Origin: DATLYH01 sp035575035
GTDB lineage: Bacteria; Planctomycetota; Planctomycetia; Gemmatales; Gemmataceae
Direction of reading: 5' to 3'
DNA length: 18,226 nucleotides
Assembly (NCBI GenBank): GCA_035575035.1
Contig: DATLYH010000180.1
Location: 1-18,226 of the forward strand
How positions within the stretch are numbered: the first letter of the stretch is position 1; each line of letters begins with the position of its first letter. The notes beneath the pieces were generated by a model. It was not told the origin of the DNA. It ran no database searches and saw only the letters and a program-made list of their open reading frames with translations. Shown here in pieces: positions 1 through 6,147 of the stretch. The translations under genes were made by a program, and so were the position numbers.

Positions 1-1
1 G

Positions 2-43
2 CTGGGCAAGCATGATATCGCTATCCCCATTAAGGAAGGTTGA
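2..43 (+). CDS. 3' end of an upstream gene (partial)
   Basis: An open frame enters from the left edge and ends at TGA 41-43, giving the C-terminal peptide LGKHDIAIPIKEG. The stop lies 3 bp before the ATG of the phosphatase gene at 47, and that gene's Shine-Dalgarno sequence (AGGAAGG, 33-39) sits inside the last codons of this frame. Such spacing is typical of co-transcribed, translationally coupled genes, so I infer a real gene end. The ending is loosely like the C-terminus of MscS-type mechanosensitive channels, but 13 residues are too few to name it. Confidence 0.45.
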   Translation: MGKHDIAIPIKEG

Positions 44-46
44 CCA

Positions 47-865
47 ATGCTTTATGAGCTGGAACTCCGGGCCGCGCTGGAAGCGGCCGGGCGGGCGGGG
101 CAGGAACTGCTGGGGCTGTATGAGCGCTTCGTGGCGATCCCCAATGCGCCGGCCAGCATCAGCACCGAGGCCGACCGCCGAGCACAGGAGACGATCGTCG
201 GCTTTCTCCGCGAGCAGTTTCCCGGCGATGCGTTCTGCGCCGAGGAGGATTCGCCCGCGCTGGCCGGCGCTCCCCAGACAGGGCCGCGCCTCTGGATCAT
301 CGATCCGATCGACGGCACACGCGGCTTCGCGCGCAAGAATGGAGAGTTCTCGGTGATGGTGGCGTTCGTGGATCGGGGGCGCGTGGCGGTCGGGGTGGTG
401 CTGGAGCCGGCCCACGACCGGCTTACCTACGCGGTGCGCGGCGGCGGCTGCTGGCAGCGCCCGGCCTGGAGAGGCGATCCGTCCGCCTGCCGTGTCAGCA
501 CCATGGACAACCCGGCACGGATGACCCTGACCCAGAGCCGTTCGCGCGGCCCGGACGCGCCGACTCTAGCGGTGCGGGCGCTGAAGCCGGCGCGGGTGAT
601 CGAGACCTACTCGGCGGGAATCAAACTGGCACTGGTGGCGCGGGGAGAGGCGGACGTTTACGTCAACAACTACGGCGCTTTCCACGACTGGGACATCTGT
701 GCCGGTCACATCCTGGTCGAGGAGGCGGGCGGCCGCGTCACCGGGCTGGGAGGGGAGGAGCTGCGCTACGGTCTGGAAGGGGCCTGGCAGCGCTACGGCC
801 TGCTGGCCAGCAACGGCCGGCTTCACGATGCCGCTCTGAAGGCGTGGCGGGTCAGCGGTCCTTGA
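47..865 (+). CDS. cysQ: CysQ/inositol-monophosphatase family phosphatase
   Basis: This is a 272-residue Mg2+-dependent phosphatase of the inositol monophosphatase fold, a normal length for the family. The metal-binding motifs are visible: an acidic EED at 66-68, DPIDGT at 86-91, and HDWD at 213-216 followed by AGHILVEEAGG. After DPIDGT the sequence runs RGFARKNGEFSV, which resembles the KEFIKRNGEF pattern of CysQ rather than the pattern of true inositol monophosphatases. The likely reaction is therefore dephosphorylation of 3'-phosphoadenosine 5'-phosphate (PAP) to AMP in the cytoplasm, which clears a by-product of sulfate assimilation; the substrate is inferred. There is no signal peptide. 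The start is set by AGGAAGG at 33-39. The 3' end overlaps the convergent thioredoxin/TPR gene by 14 bp. No sulfate-assimilation genes are seen nearby. Confidence 0.85.
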   Translation: MLYELELRAALEAAGRAGQELLGLYERFVAIPNAPASISTEADRRAQETIVGFLREQFPGDAFCAEEDSPALAGAPQTGPRLWIIDPIDGTRGFARKNGEFSVMVAFVDRGRVAVGVVLEPAHDRLTYAVRGGGCWQRPAWRGDPSACRVSTMDNPARMTLTQSRSRGPDAPTLAVRALKPARVIETYSAGIKLALVARGEADVYVNNYGAFHDWDICAGHILVEEAGGRVTGLGGEELRYGLEGAWQRYGLLASNGRLHDAALKAWRVSGP

Positions 866-2003
866 AGTCCACCGGCCGCGTCGGCTGGCCCTGGATCTGC
901 AAGAGGCGGAGTTGGGCGGCCTCGGCATGACGCGTGCCGGGGAAGGCCTGGACCACGCGCTCCAGGTAAATCACCGCTTGACGCGGCTGGCCGTTCTTCA
1001 ACCAGGTCTCGGCCAACGCCAGATAAAGCAGGCCGAGGCGGTCACTGAGGGTGTCGCAGGCCTTCTGCATCCACTCGGGATTGGCCTTGATCTGGGCGGC
1101 CAACTCCAGGGCCTGGGCCCCTTCCGGCAGATCAGGGTAATGGGCAGCCAGGAACTCGCAGCGATCCAGACAGCAAAGGAACTGTTGCGCTCGGTAGTCC
1201 TCGCGCGCCTGGGCCAGCAGTTCGCGGGCGCGGCGGGCGCGCATCTCGGCGGCCGTCTCCGCCCGACTCCCGAGCCCCGCGAGCAACCGCCCTCCTTCCG
1301 CTGCTGCCTGCGTTCCGGCGAACATCCGTACCACCTCGGCCAGAGCGTCGGCTGCCTCGCTCGTCTGTCCCTTCTCGACCAACTGGCGGGCGCGGGCCAG
1401 CCGGCTGACCGCCTGCTGCTCCACCTCTTGCAGCAGCTGCCGCGCCTTGACCTGAACCGGCCGCTCCTTCCGGTCCTCCAGGATGGTGTTGAGCAAGGCC
1501 ACCGCCCGAGCGTAATCAGCGCCAGCGACGGCCCGGGCCGCTTCCTCATAGTTGCGCGTCATCCACTCCGGGCCGGGGATGCTCGCCAGGGCGCGCTGGA
1601 GCAGTTCCTGAAAGCGCGGGGCCTCCAGGAACCCTTCGAAGGTGCCAAGGATCTTGCCGTCCGGGGCAGCGATCACAATGGTCGGATAGTTCTGGATGCG
1701 CAGCTTGGCGGCCAGGTCGGCCTCGCGCTCGCCGTCGATCTTGAGCGGGATGAACTGCTCGTTCATCAGGCGGACCACGGTTGGATCGCGGAAAGTGCGC
1801 AGGTCGAGCTGCTTACACCAGTAGCAGTTCTCGGTTCCGAAGTCGAGGACCAGCGGCCGGTCCTTCTCGGCTGCCTCCCGCCGGGCCTCCGCATAGTCGG
1901 TGCGCCACTGCACCTCCTGGGCAACGAGGAACGAAGAACGAGGAACGAGGAACCAAAGACAACAGGCCATGACTTTGGTCCAGGTGCTGCCGGTCGTGCT
2001 CAT
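852..2003 (-). CDS. Exported thioredoxin-fold protein with TPR-like C-terminus
   Basis: A 383-residue protein. A short hydrophobic N-terminal segment (about 11-29, ending VAQE) is a probable signal peptide. A thioredoxin-like domain follows (about 30-140) with redox motif C60-Y-W-C63 and the cis-proline in NYPT (P107). The CxxC sits after a DFGTEN stretch, like thioredoxin_7/DsbD-C-type domains. The remainder is helical with TPR-like pieces (about 150-240 and 320-365, e.g. NGQPRQAVIYLERVVQAFPGT). It probably reduces or monitors disulfides outside the cytoplasm, with the TPR part binding a partner; this is inference. I chose ATG 2003, preceded by AAAGGG; an upstream in-frame TTG at 2033 and ATG at 2030 are alternatives. 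Oddly, the signal peptide's FLVPRSSFLVA is encoded by a 7-bp tandem repeat. It lies 44 bp after xerC and may share its transcript. Confidence 0.8.
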   Translation of the reverse strand: MSTTGSTWTKVMACCLWFLVPRSSFLVAQEVQWRTDYAEARREAAEKDRPLVLDFGTENCYWCKQLDLRTFRDPTVVRLMNEQFIPLKIDGEREADLAAKLRIQNYPTIVIAAPDGKILGTFEGFLEAPRFQELLQRALASIPGPEWMTRNYEEAARAVAGADYARAVALLNTILEDRKERPVQVKARQLLQEVEQQAVSRLARARQLVEKGQTSEAADALAEVVRMFAGTQAAAEGGRLLAGLGSRAETAAEMRARRARELLAQAREDYRAQQFLCCLDRCEFLAAHYPDLPEGAQALELAAQIKANPEWMQKACDTLSDRLGLLYLALAETWLKNGQPRQAVIYLERVVQAFPGTRHAEAAQLRLLQIQGQPTRPVDFKDR

Positions 2004-2049
2004 GAGAGGTGCCCTTTCCACTCCACTCATCAACTCATCGTTCCTCGTT
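1923..2049. repeat. Opposed 7-bp repeat element A
   Basis: The left arm (1923-1964) consists of consecutive 7-bp units on the + strand: AACGAGG, AACGAAG, AACGAGG, AACGAGG, then the decayed AACCAAA and GACAACA. The right arm, read on the - strand from 2049 down to about 2022, has AACGAGG, AACGATG, AGTTGAT and GAGTGGA. The arms face each other around a core of about 57 bp holding the ribosome binding site and ATG of the thioredoxin/TPR gene. The right arm begins inside the TAA stop of xerC (2050-2048), and the left arm codes for part of the next protein's signal peptide. A second element with the same layout but different unit sequence lies at 14318-14511. Confidence 0.65.
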
Positions 2050-2947
2050 ACGCGCGGGGGTGGGCCTTGTGATAGCTGTCCTTGAGCCGCTGGGTGGTCA
2101 GGTGGGTGTAGATCTGGGTGTTGGCTAGGCTGCGGTGGCCGAGCAACTCCTGCACGCTGCGGATGTCGGCGCCCCGGTCGAGCAGGTGAGTGGCGAAGCT
2201 GTGGCGGAGGGTGTGAGGACTGGCCCGGGGGTCGAGGCCGGCCTGGGCAAGATACTTTTCCAGCAACCGGCCGACGCTCCGTGCCGTGAGCCGGCCGCCG
2301 TTCTTGTTCAAAAACAGCGCCGGCTGGGGGCGGCGGCGACGGCCGGCGATCTGCTCACGGCACGCCAGCCAGGCCCGCAGGGCGGCCAGGGCCTGCGGAC
2401 CCAACAGGGCCAGCCGCTCCTTCCTCCCCTTGCCGCGGACGGTGACCAGGCCCGCATCCAGGTCCACATCGTCCAGGTCGAGCGCGGTTAGCTCGCCGAC
2501 GCGCAGTCCCGCCGAGTAGAGGGTTTCCAGCAGGGCCCGGTCGCGCAGTCCCAGGGGCGTGTCGGCCGGGGGCGTTTCCAGCAAGCGGGCCAGGTCGCTC
2601 TCGCCGAGGAAATGGGGAAGTTTCTTTTCCTGGCGCAGGCCGCGCAGCCCCTCGGCGGGGTTAGAGGCCAACACCCCTCGACGACACAGGAACCGGCACC
2701 AGGAACGCACGGCCGAGATGCGCCGGGCGATGGTGGCCCGAGCGTAGCCCTGCTCGCTCAGCCAGGCCAGGTAAGCGCGGAGTAGCCGGGCCGTGAGCCG
2801 CCCCGGTCCGGGCGATGGGCCCGGCAGCCGGCCGCGGAAGAACTCCAGCGCCTGGGTCAGGTCTTCGCGGTACGACTTGACGGTGTACGCCGAGGCGTTC
2901 CGCTCGACCGCCAGGTGGCGCAGGAACTCGGCCAGGGCCTCTTCCAT
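2048..2947 (-). CDS. xerC: Tyrosine recombinase XerC-type
   Basis: A 299-residue site-specific recombinase, full length for XerC/XerD. An N-terminal SAM-like DNA-binding domain (about 1-95) is followed by the catalytic domain. All catalytic residues are present: R149 in GLRVGEL, K173 in RGKGRKER, H245 and R248 in HTLRHSFATHLL, H271 in LLGHRSL and the nucleophile Y280 in QIYTHL. The VQELLGH, THL and terminal AHPRA segments match XerC better than XerD. In the cell XerC/XerD resolve chromosome dimers at dif before division; I see no dif site or second recombinase here. The start ATG 2947 has GAGGAAGG upstream. The gene follows the 71-aa gene by 16 bp, suggesting one transcript. Its TAA stop is part of the first unit of repeat element A. 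An integron- or phage-type role is unlikely given the canonical sequence and lack of mobile neighbours. Confidence 0.9.
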   Translation of the reverse strand: MEEALAEFLRHLAVERNASAYTVKSYREDLTQALEFFRGRLPGPSPGPGRLTARLLRAYLAWLSEQGYARATIARRISAVRSWCRFLCRRGVLASNPAEGLRGLRQEKKLPHFLGESDLARLLETPPADTPLGLRDRALLETLYSAGLRVGELTALDLDDVDLDAGLVTVRGKGRKERLALLGPQALAALRAWLACREQIAGRRRRPQPALFLNKNGGRLTARSVGRLLEKYLAQAGLDPRASPHTLRHSFATHLLDRGADIRSVQELLGHRSLANTQIYTHLTTQRLKDSYHKAHPRA

Positions 2948-2963
2948 GGTCGGTCCTTCCTCG

Positions 2964-3179
2964 TCAGCCTCCCAGGCGGGACGGGGTGGGCGCGGCGCGG
3001 GCCTGCTCCCGGGCCTTCGCGGTCAACACAGCGGCATCGAACCAGCTAAAGCTCAGGCCGGGGTCGGCGGCGTGATCGCGCAAAGTGTCGATCAGCGGCT
3101 GCCGGCTGGCGTCGTCGTAGACGAAGACGTATCGCTCGTTCCCCTTGATCAGGGCCAGGACATTGAACTCGCGCGGCAC
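2964..3179 (-). CDS. 71-aa protein of unknown function upstream of xerC
   Basis: I do not recognise a family. The protein starts at GTG 3179 with an excellent GAGGAG Shine-Dalgarno about 7 bp upstream and ends 16 bp before xerC, so it is very probably translated and co-transcribed with it. The N-terminal part (MPREFNVLALIKGNERYVFVYD) looks like a small alternating-strand fold, followed by a helix (RQPLIDTLRDHAAD) and an aromatic stretch (LSFSWFD); the last 20 residues are Ala/Arg-rich and probably disordered. There is no signal peptide, membrane segment or cysteine pair. It is likely a small cytoplasmic protein; its position suggests a link to recombination, but adjacency is the only evidence. 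Confidence 0.7.
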   Translation of the reverse strand: MPREFNVLALIKGNERYVFVYDDASRQPLIDTLRDHAADPGLSFSWFDAAVLTAKAREQARAAPTPSRLGG

Positions 3180-3351
3180 CGGTCTGCTCCTCTCGGGGGC
3201 GGCCCCAGCCGCCGGGATGGATCAATCCGCGCTGGTGAATATCGTCCAGGGCAAGGAGCGGGCCGAAGAGAAAAGAGGCAGACGAGGAGACCGGCGACGC
3301 CGGCCGGCCCGACCGCCGCGCCGGGGTGCCCAGCCCTTTCCTGCGCCTTCT

Positions 3352-4047
3352 TCAGACCAGATCACGCAGACTGCGCAGACCGACCTCTTCCCGACAAACG
3401 AACGGTTCGCCGTAACCGGTGCCGATGGCCCAGCCCCAGTAGCGGGCCCGGTCGCGCAAGTCGTCCAGCAAGGTCGGCGGCGTCGTCGGCCGGCCGATGA
3501 TGAACTGCGAGCGGTAACAGCCGACGGCGCGCAGTTTGCCATCGATGTGGTCAGTGATGTCGATGACGAACGAGGGGCGCGGGTGGATGCGCAGGTGGAT
3601 GCCGAAATAATAGAAGATGCGCTGCGGGTAGTGCGGCTCGCCGGGCAGGTCGGTCTTGGTCAGCTTGGCCCAGAAGCGGGCCGCGTCAACCAGGGCACTG
3701 GCGGCGACGTGGTCGGGGTGGAGGTCTTCCCAGTAAGGGGCCAACAGGAAGCGCGGCCTGAGTTCTCGAATCACCCCGGCCAGGCGGCGGCGCGCATCCA
3801 GGTCGGCGACCAGCGAGCGGTTGGGCAGGCCGAGGTTGCCGCGCCAATCCAGGCCGAGGACGGCACTGGCTTCCTCCGCCTCGCGACGGCGGATTTCGGG
3901 GCTGCCGTGCGGCGTCGGCTCGCCGTCGGTCAGATCGAGCACGCCGACCCGGGCCCCCTGGGACCGCAACAGCAGGATAGTGCCGCCGGCGCCCAGTTCG
4001 GCATCGTCGGGATGCGGGGCAATGACCAGATAGTCCAGCGTCGGCAT
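3352..4047 (-). CDS. bshB1: BshB1-type bacillithiol deacetylase (PIG-L/LmbE family)
   Basis: A 231-residue zinc-dependent de-N-acetylase of the PIG-L/LmbE family, normal length for BshB1. The metal-binding motif PHPDD is at 11-15 (H12, D15) and the second ligand region HPDH is at 110-113. The BshB1-like stretches LTDGEPTPHGSPEIRRREAEEA and NLGLPNR, together with a C-terminal GEPFVCREEVGLRSL, separate it from generic LmbE proteins. BshB1 removes the acetyl group from N-acetylglucosaminyl-malate in bacillithiol synthesis, in the cytoplasm. Whether this organism makes bacillithiol cannot be told: bshA and bshC are not in the window. The ATG at 4047 is preceded by GAGGG. It is 172 bp upstream of the 71-aa gene on the same strand. 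A second, more divergent PIG-L protein lies at 17562. Confidence 0.8.
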   Translation of the reverse strand: MPTLDYLVIAPHPDDAELGAGGTILLLRSQGARVGVLDLTDGEPTPHGSPEIRRREAEEASAVLGLDWRGNLGLPNRSLVADLDARRRLAGVIRELRPRFLLAPYWEDLHPDHVAASALVDAARFWAKLTKTDLPGEPHYPQRIFYYFGIHLRIHPRPSFVIDITDHIDGKLRAVGCYRSQFIIGRPTTPPTLLDDLRDRARYWGWAIGTGYGEPFVCREEVGLRSLRDLV

Positions 4048-4082
4048 GGAAGGGCCCTCGGTACGGGGCGGCCCACGAAGTC

Positions 4083-4111
4083 ATTGTCGGGCCGCGCCGG
4101 GCGGCCGGCAA
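4083..4111 (-). promoter_or_regulatory. Possible sigma70-like promoter of bshB1
   Basis: On the - strand TTGCCG (4111-4106) and GACAAT (4088-4083) are separated by 17 bp, each matching the consensus at 4 of 6 positions, about 36 bp before the bshB1 start codon. In GC-rich DNA such matches arise by chance, so this is only a candidate. Confidence 0.25.
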
Positions 4112-4191
4112 TCGCCCCCGCCCCGTAATTGGAGGGATTCCGTTGCCGCTGCCGCTTGCGTCAGTGCGGGGCAAACGACAGCAGCAACCAT

Positions 4192-4494
4192 TCAAGGCGC
4201 CCCCGCGTTATGACCGGCGACGGTCGGCTGGCCTTCGGGGATGGCCTCCAGCCCCAGCAGCTGCCGGGCCTGCCGGATGCGGCTCAAAGGGTCGAGGCAC
4301 CACGCCGAGTGCAGCTCGCTGTCGGCGATTTCCCGCGCGAGGACCTCACCGTCGCCCAGGTTGCTCCCCACTGGCTCCACGATAATGAACCCGCTGACCG
4401 AGTCGAGGAGGATGGCTTGCCCCAGGGCGCCTGACCGGCGGAGGGCACGGGCCCGCTCCTTGGAGATTCGCCTCGCCTGATAGGCAGCTGGCAT
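4192..4494 (-). CDS. 100-aa protein of unknown function
   Basis: No family recognised. The frame stays open upstream to 4698, but the best start is ATG 4494, which has AAGGGAG seven bases upstream; the upstream extension is low-complexity and lacks such a signal. The protein begins with a basic segment (ARRISKERARALRRS), continues with a possible beta-rich core (QAILLDSVSGFIIVEPVG) and a helical part with one cysteine (SAWCLDPLSRIRQARQLLGL), and ends in a flexible tail. There is no signal peptide or membrane helix. The basic N-terminus could bind nucleic acid, but that is a guess. It lies 144 bp upstream of bshB1 on the same strand and is divergent from the amidohydrolase gene. Confidence 0.5.
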   Translation of the reverse strand: MPAAYQARRISKERARALRRSGALGQAILLDSVSGFIIVEPVGSNLGDGEVLAREIADSELHSAWCLDPLSRIRQARQLLGLEAIPEGQPTVAGHNAGAP

Positions 4495-4829
4495 CCGAGT
4501 GCTCCCTTCTTCATGTTGATTGATCACGCAGCGTTCCGGCGACGAGGACATTGAGGTGCAAACATTGTGCCAGCAACGTCGGGGGACGGCCGGGAAATCA
4601 GACAGGCTTCGGCCCCCCCTTCCGTGGAAACAGCGACTCGTGCAGGAAGGCGCCCCTTTCGGCCAGCCCGACGAGGCCGGCATGCCACCGCTCCTCACCT
4701 CGGGCTTCTACCCCGGCGCCTCGCAAGGACGAACGGCATCCATTGGGCAGAATCAAGTTGTCAGCGCGGCCGGCCTGCACTACCCTGATCGGGTGTTGCA
4801 GGACCTCGCCCGCTTCAGGAGTCCTCCAG
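4495..4829. other. Divergent intergenic region, no gene seen
   Basis: This 335-bp stretch separates the leftward 100-aa gene from the rightward amidohydrolase gene. Frames running through it are low-complexity extensions without start signals. On the + strand TTGTCA (4758-4763) and TACCCT (4781-4786) are 17 bp apart and might be a weak promoter for the amidohydrolase, with only 3 of 6 matches in the -10 box. I see no repeat, hairpin or RNA gene. Confidence 0.4.
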
Positions 4830-5774
4830 GTGAACCTTCAACCTTTGCCCTCGCGGCGTGATTGGCTCCGGGCCGCGGCCAGCGCCGCGCTGCTCGGCAG
4901 CCGCCCCGGGAGTTGCCTTATGGGTCAGCAACCGGCCGGGCCGCTCGTCATCGACTCCCATGTCCACGTTTGGAAGAACGACCCCCGCTACCCCTGGCCC
5001 AAGGAAGTGGCCAACCCGCCCAAGGAAGATGCCCTCCCTTCTACCCTCCTCGAATTGATGAAGGCCAACGGCGTGGACAAGACCGTCATTGTCCACGTCA
5101 TCCACTACCGCTGGGATTGCCGTTACGCCGGGGACACCATCAAGGCCCACCCCGACAAGTTCATGGGCGTCTGCCGGGTCGATCCGACCGCCGACAACGC
5201 CGCCGACGATCTGAAGCGCTGGGTCACCGAGTATGGCTTCCACGGCGTGAGGCTGAGTCCCGCGGCCGACCGCTCGGGCGACTGGATCAACGATGCGGTG
5301 CGCATGGACCGTATCTGGAAGATGGCCGCCGAGCTAAAGGTGCCCCTGTGCATTCTCTGTCCGATCGTGCGGATACCCGACGTGGAGAAGGTGATCCGCC
5401 GGCACCACGAACGGCTTGACGTCTGCATCGATCACATGGCCGACTGCCCCATCGACCGGCCCGACGAGTTAAAGAAACTTCTGGCCCTGGCGCGGTATCC
5501 GCGCGTTTACGTCAAGATCAGCCACCTCTGGTCGTTGTCGCGGCAGAAGTATCCCTACGCCGACACTCATGATCAGGTGAAACGGCTCTACGATGCGTTC
5601 GGCCCACAGCGGCTGATGTGGGGCACCGACTGGCCGGGCGTCGAACGATACTGCGGCTACGCCAAGGCGCTGGCCCTGTACCGCGACGAGATCAAGTTCT
5701 TCACCGCCGACGACCGGCACTGGATCCTCGGCAGCACAGCACGGAAGCTCTGGCCGTTCACTCCGAGACCATAG
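4830..5774 (+). CDS. Tat-exported amidohydrolase (amidohydrolase_2 family)
   Basis: A 314-residue metal-dependent hydrolase of the TIM-barrel amidohydrolase_2 (COG3618-like) family, which includes L-fuconolactonase and 2-pyrone-4,6-dicarboxylate lactonase. The N-terminus has a twin-arginine signal, SRRDWLRAAASAALLGS (8-24). The barrel starts at the metal motif D42-S-H-V-H46; DHMAD (201-205) and WGTDWP (264-269, with D267) are the other expected active-site elements. It probably hydrolyses a lactone or similar ring outside the cytoplasm; the substrate is unknown. I chose GTG 4830, with AGGAG at 4817-4821, over the farther in-frame ATG at 4551, because it places the Tat motif at the N-terminus. 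The next gene downstream, an oxidoreductase, is also Tat-exported; a shared carbohydrate pathway is possible but unproven. Confidence 0.85.
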   Translation: MNLQPLPSRRDWLRAAASAALLGSRPGSCLMGQQPAGPLVIDSHVHVWKNDPRYPWPKEVANPPKEDALPSTLLELMKANGVDKTVIVHVIHYRWDCRYAGDTIKAHPDKFMGVCRVDPTADNAADDLKRWVTEYGFHGVRLSPAADRSGDWINDAVRMDRIWKMAAELKVPLCILCPIVRIPDVEKVIRRHHERLDVCIDHMADCPIDRPDELKKLLALARYPRVYVKISHLWSLSRQKYPYADTHDQVKRLYDAFGPQRLMWGTDWPGVERYCGYAKALALYRDEIKFFTADDRHWILGSTARKLWPFTPRP

Positions 5775-6147
5775 CCGGCGCGGCCGCCCCCTCTCTTGGG
5801 GGGCTTGATCGATCTTCAGCGGGCTTTGGTTCACCGCGTCTGTCCCGCCTTCCAGCTGCTTGGTCGCACCTGGCCTTGGGACTTCCGTTCTGCTCTGTCG
5901 GCTTACGCTTCTTCGGTTTTCGCTCAGGGAGGCCGTCCTGCGCATCCCCATCCATTCGCCCCCATCCGCAACCGCTGGTCGCTCATCGTAAACAGTTAGC
6001 GTCCCCATCGCCGCTGCTGGCCGCCAGCCGGGTCACCTTGGCCCACCGCTCCGGCGGGGACGGGTGCTGGCGGTTGCCGGGACAAGGGGGTATGATGGGC
6101 GAATACGCGGTAACTACCTTCCCCGATCCCTCGCAAAGGAGCAGGTC
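5775..6147. other. Intergenic region between amidohydrolase and oxidoreductase
   Basis: This 373-bp stretch has no frame with start signals or recognisable protein content. It holds a GC hairpin just after the amidohydrolase stop (5786-5804) and, near its right end, TATGAT at 6091-6096, which could be a -10 box 52 bp before the oxidoreductase start, though no good -35 hexamer lies at the right distance. Nothing else is apparent. Confidence 0.4.
5786..5804 (+). terminator. Possible terminator hairpin after amidohydrolase
   Basis: GCCCCC (5786-5791) can pair with GGGGGC (5799-5804) across a 7-nt loop, 12 bp after the stop codon. The stem is short and only TTGAT follows, so a Rho-independent terminator is possible but weak. 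Confidence 0.35.

Noticed and set aside
912..2072. Long open frame on the + strand opposite the thioredoxin/TPR gene
   Set aside because: It mirrors a gene with clear CxxC thioredoxin and TPR content, and its own translation is low-complexity (Gly, Leu, Gln, Arg) without motifs. GC-rich genes commonly leave such open antisense frames.
2048..2947. Integrase of a mobile element
   Set aside because: The recombinase is canonical XerC in length and motifs, with no att-like repeats, phage genes or transposase nearby.
3145..4128. Long open frame on the + strand opposite bshB1
   Set aside because: The - strand carries the PHPDD and HPDH metal motifs; the + frame has no recognisable motif and no ribosome binding site.
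4551..4829. N-terminal extension of the amidohydrolase from the ATG at 4551
   Set aside because: It would add 93 low-complexity residues before the Tat signal. GTG 4830 has AGGAG at proper spacing and puts the Tat motif at the N-terminus.
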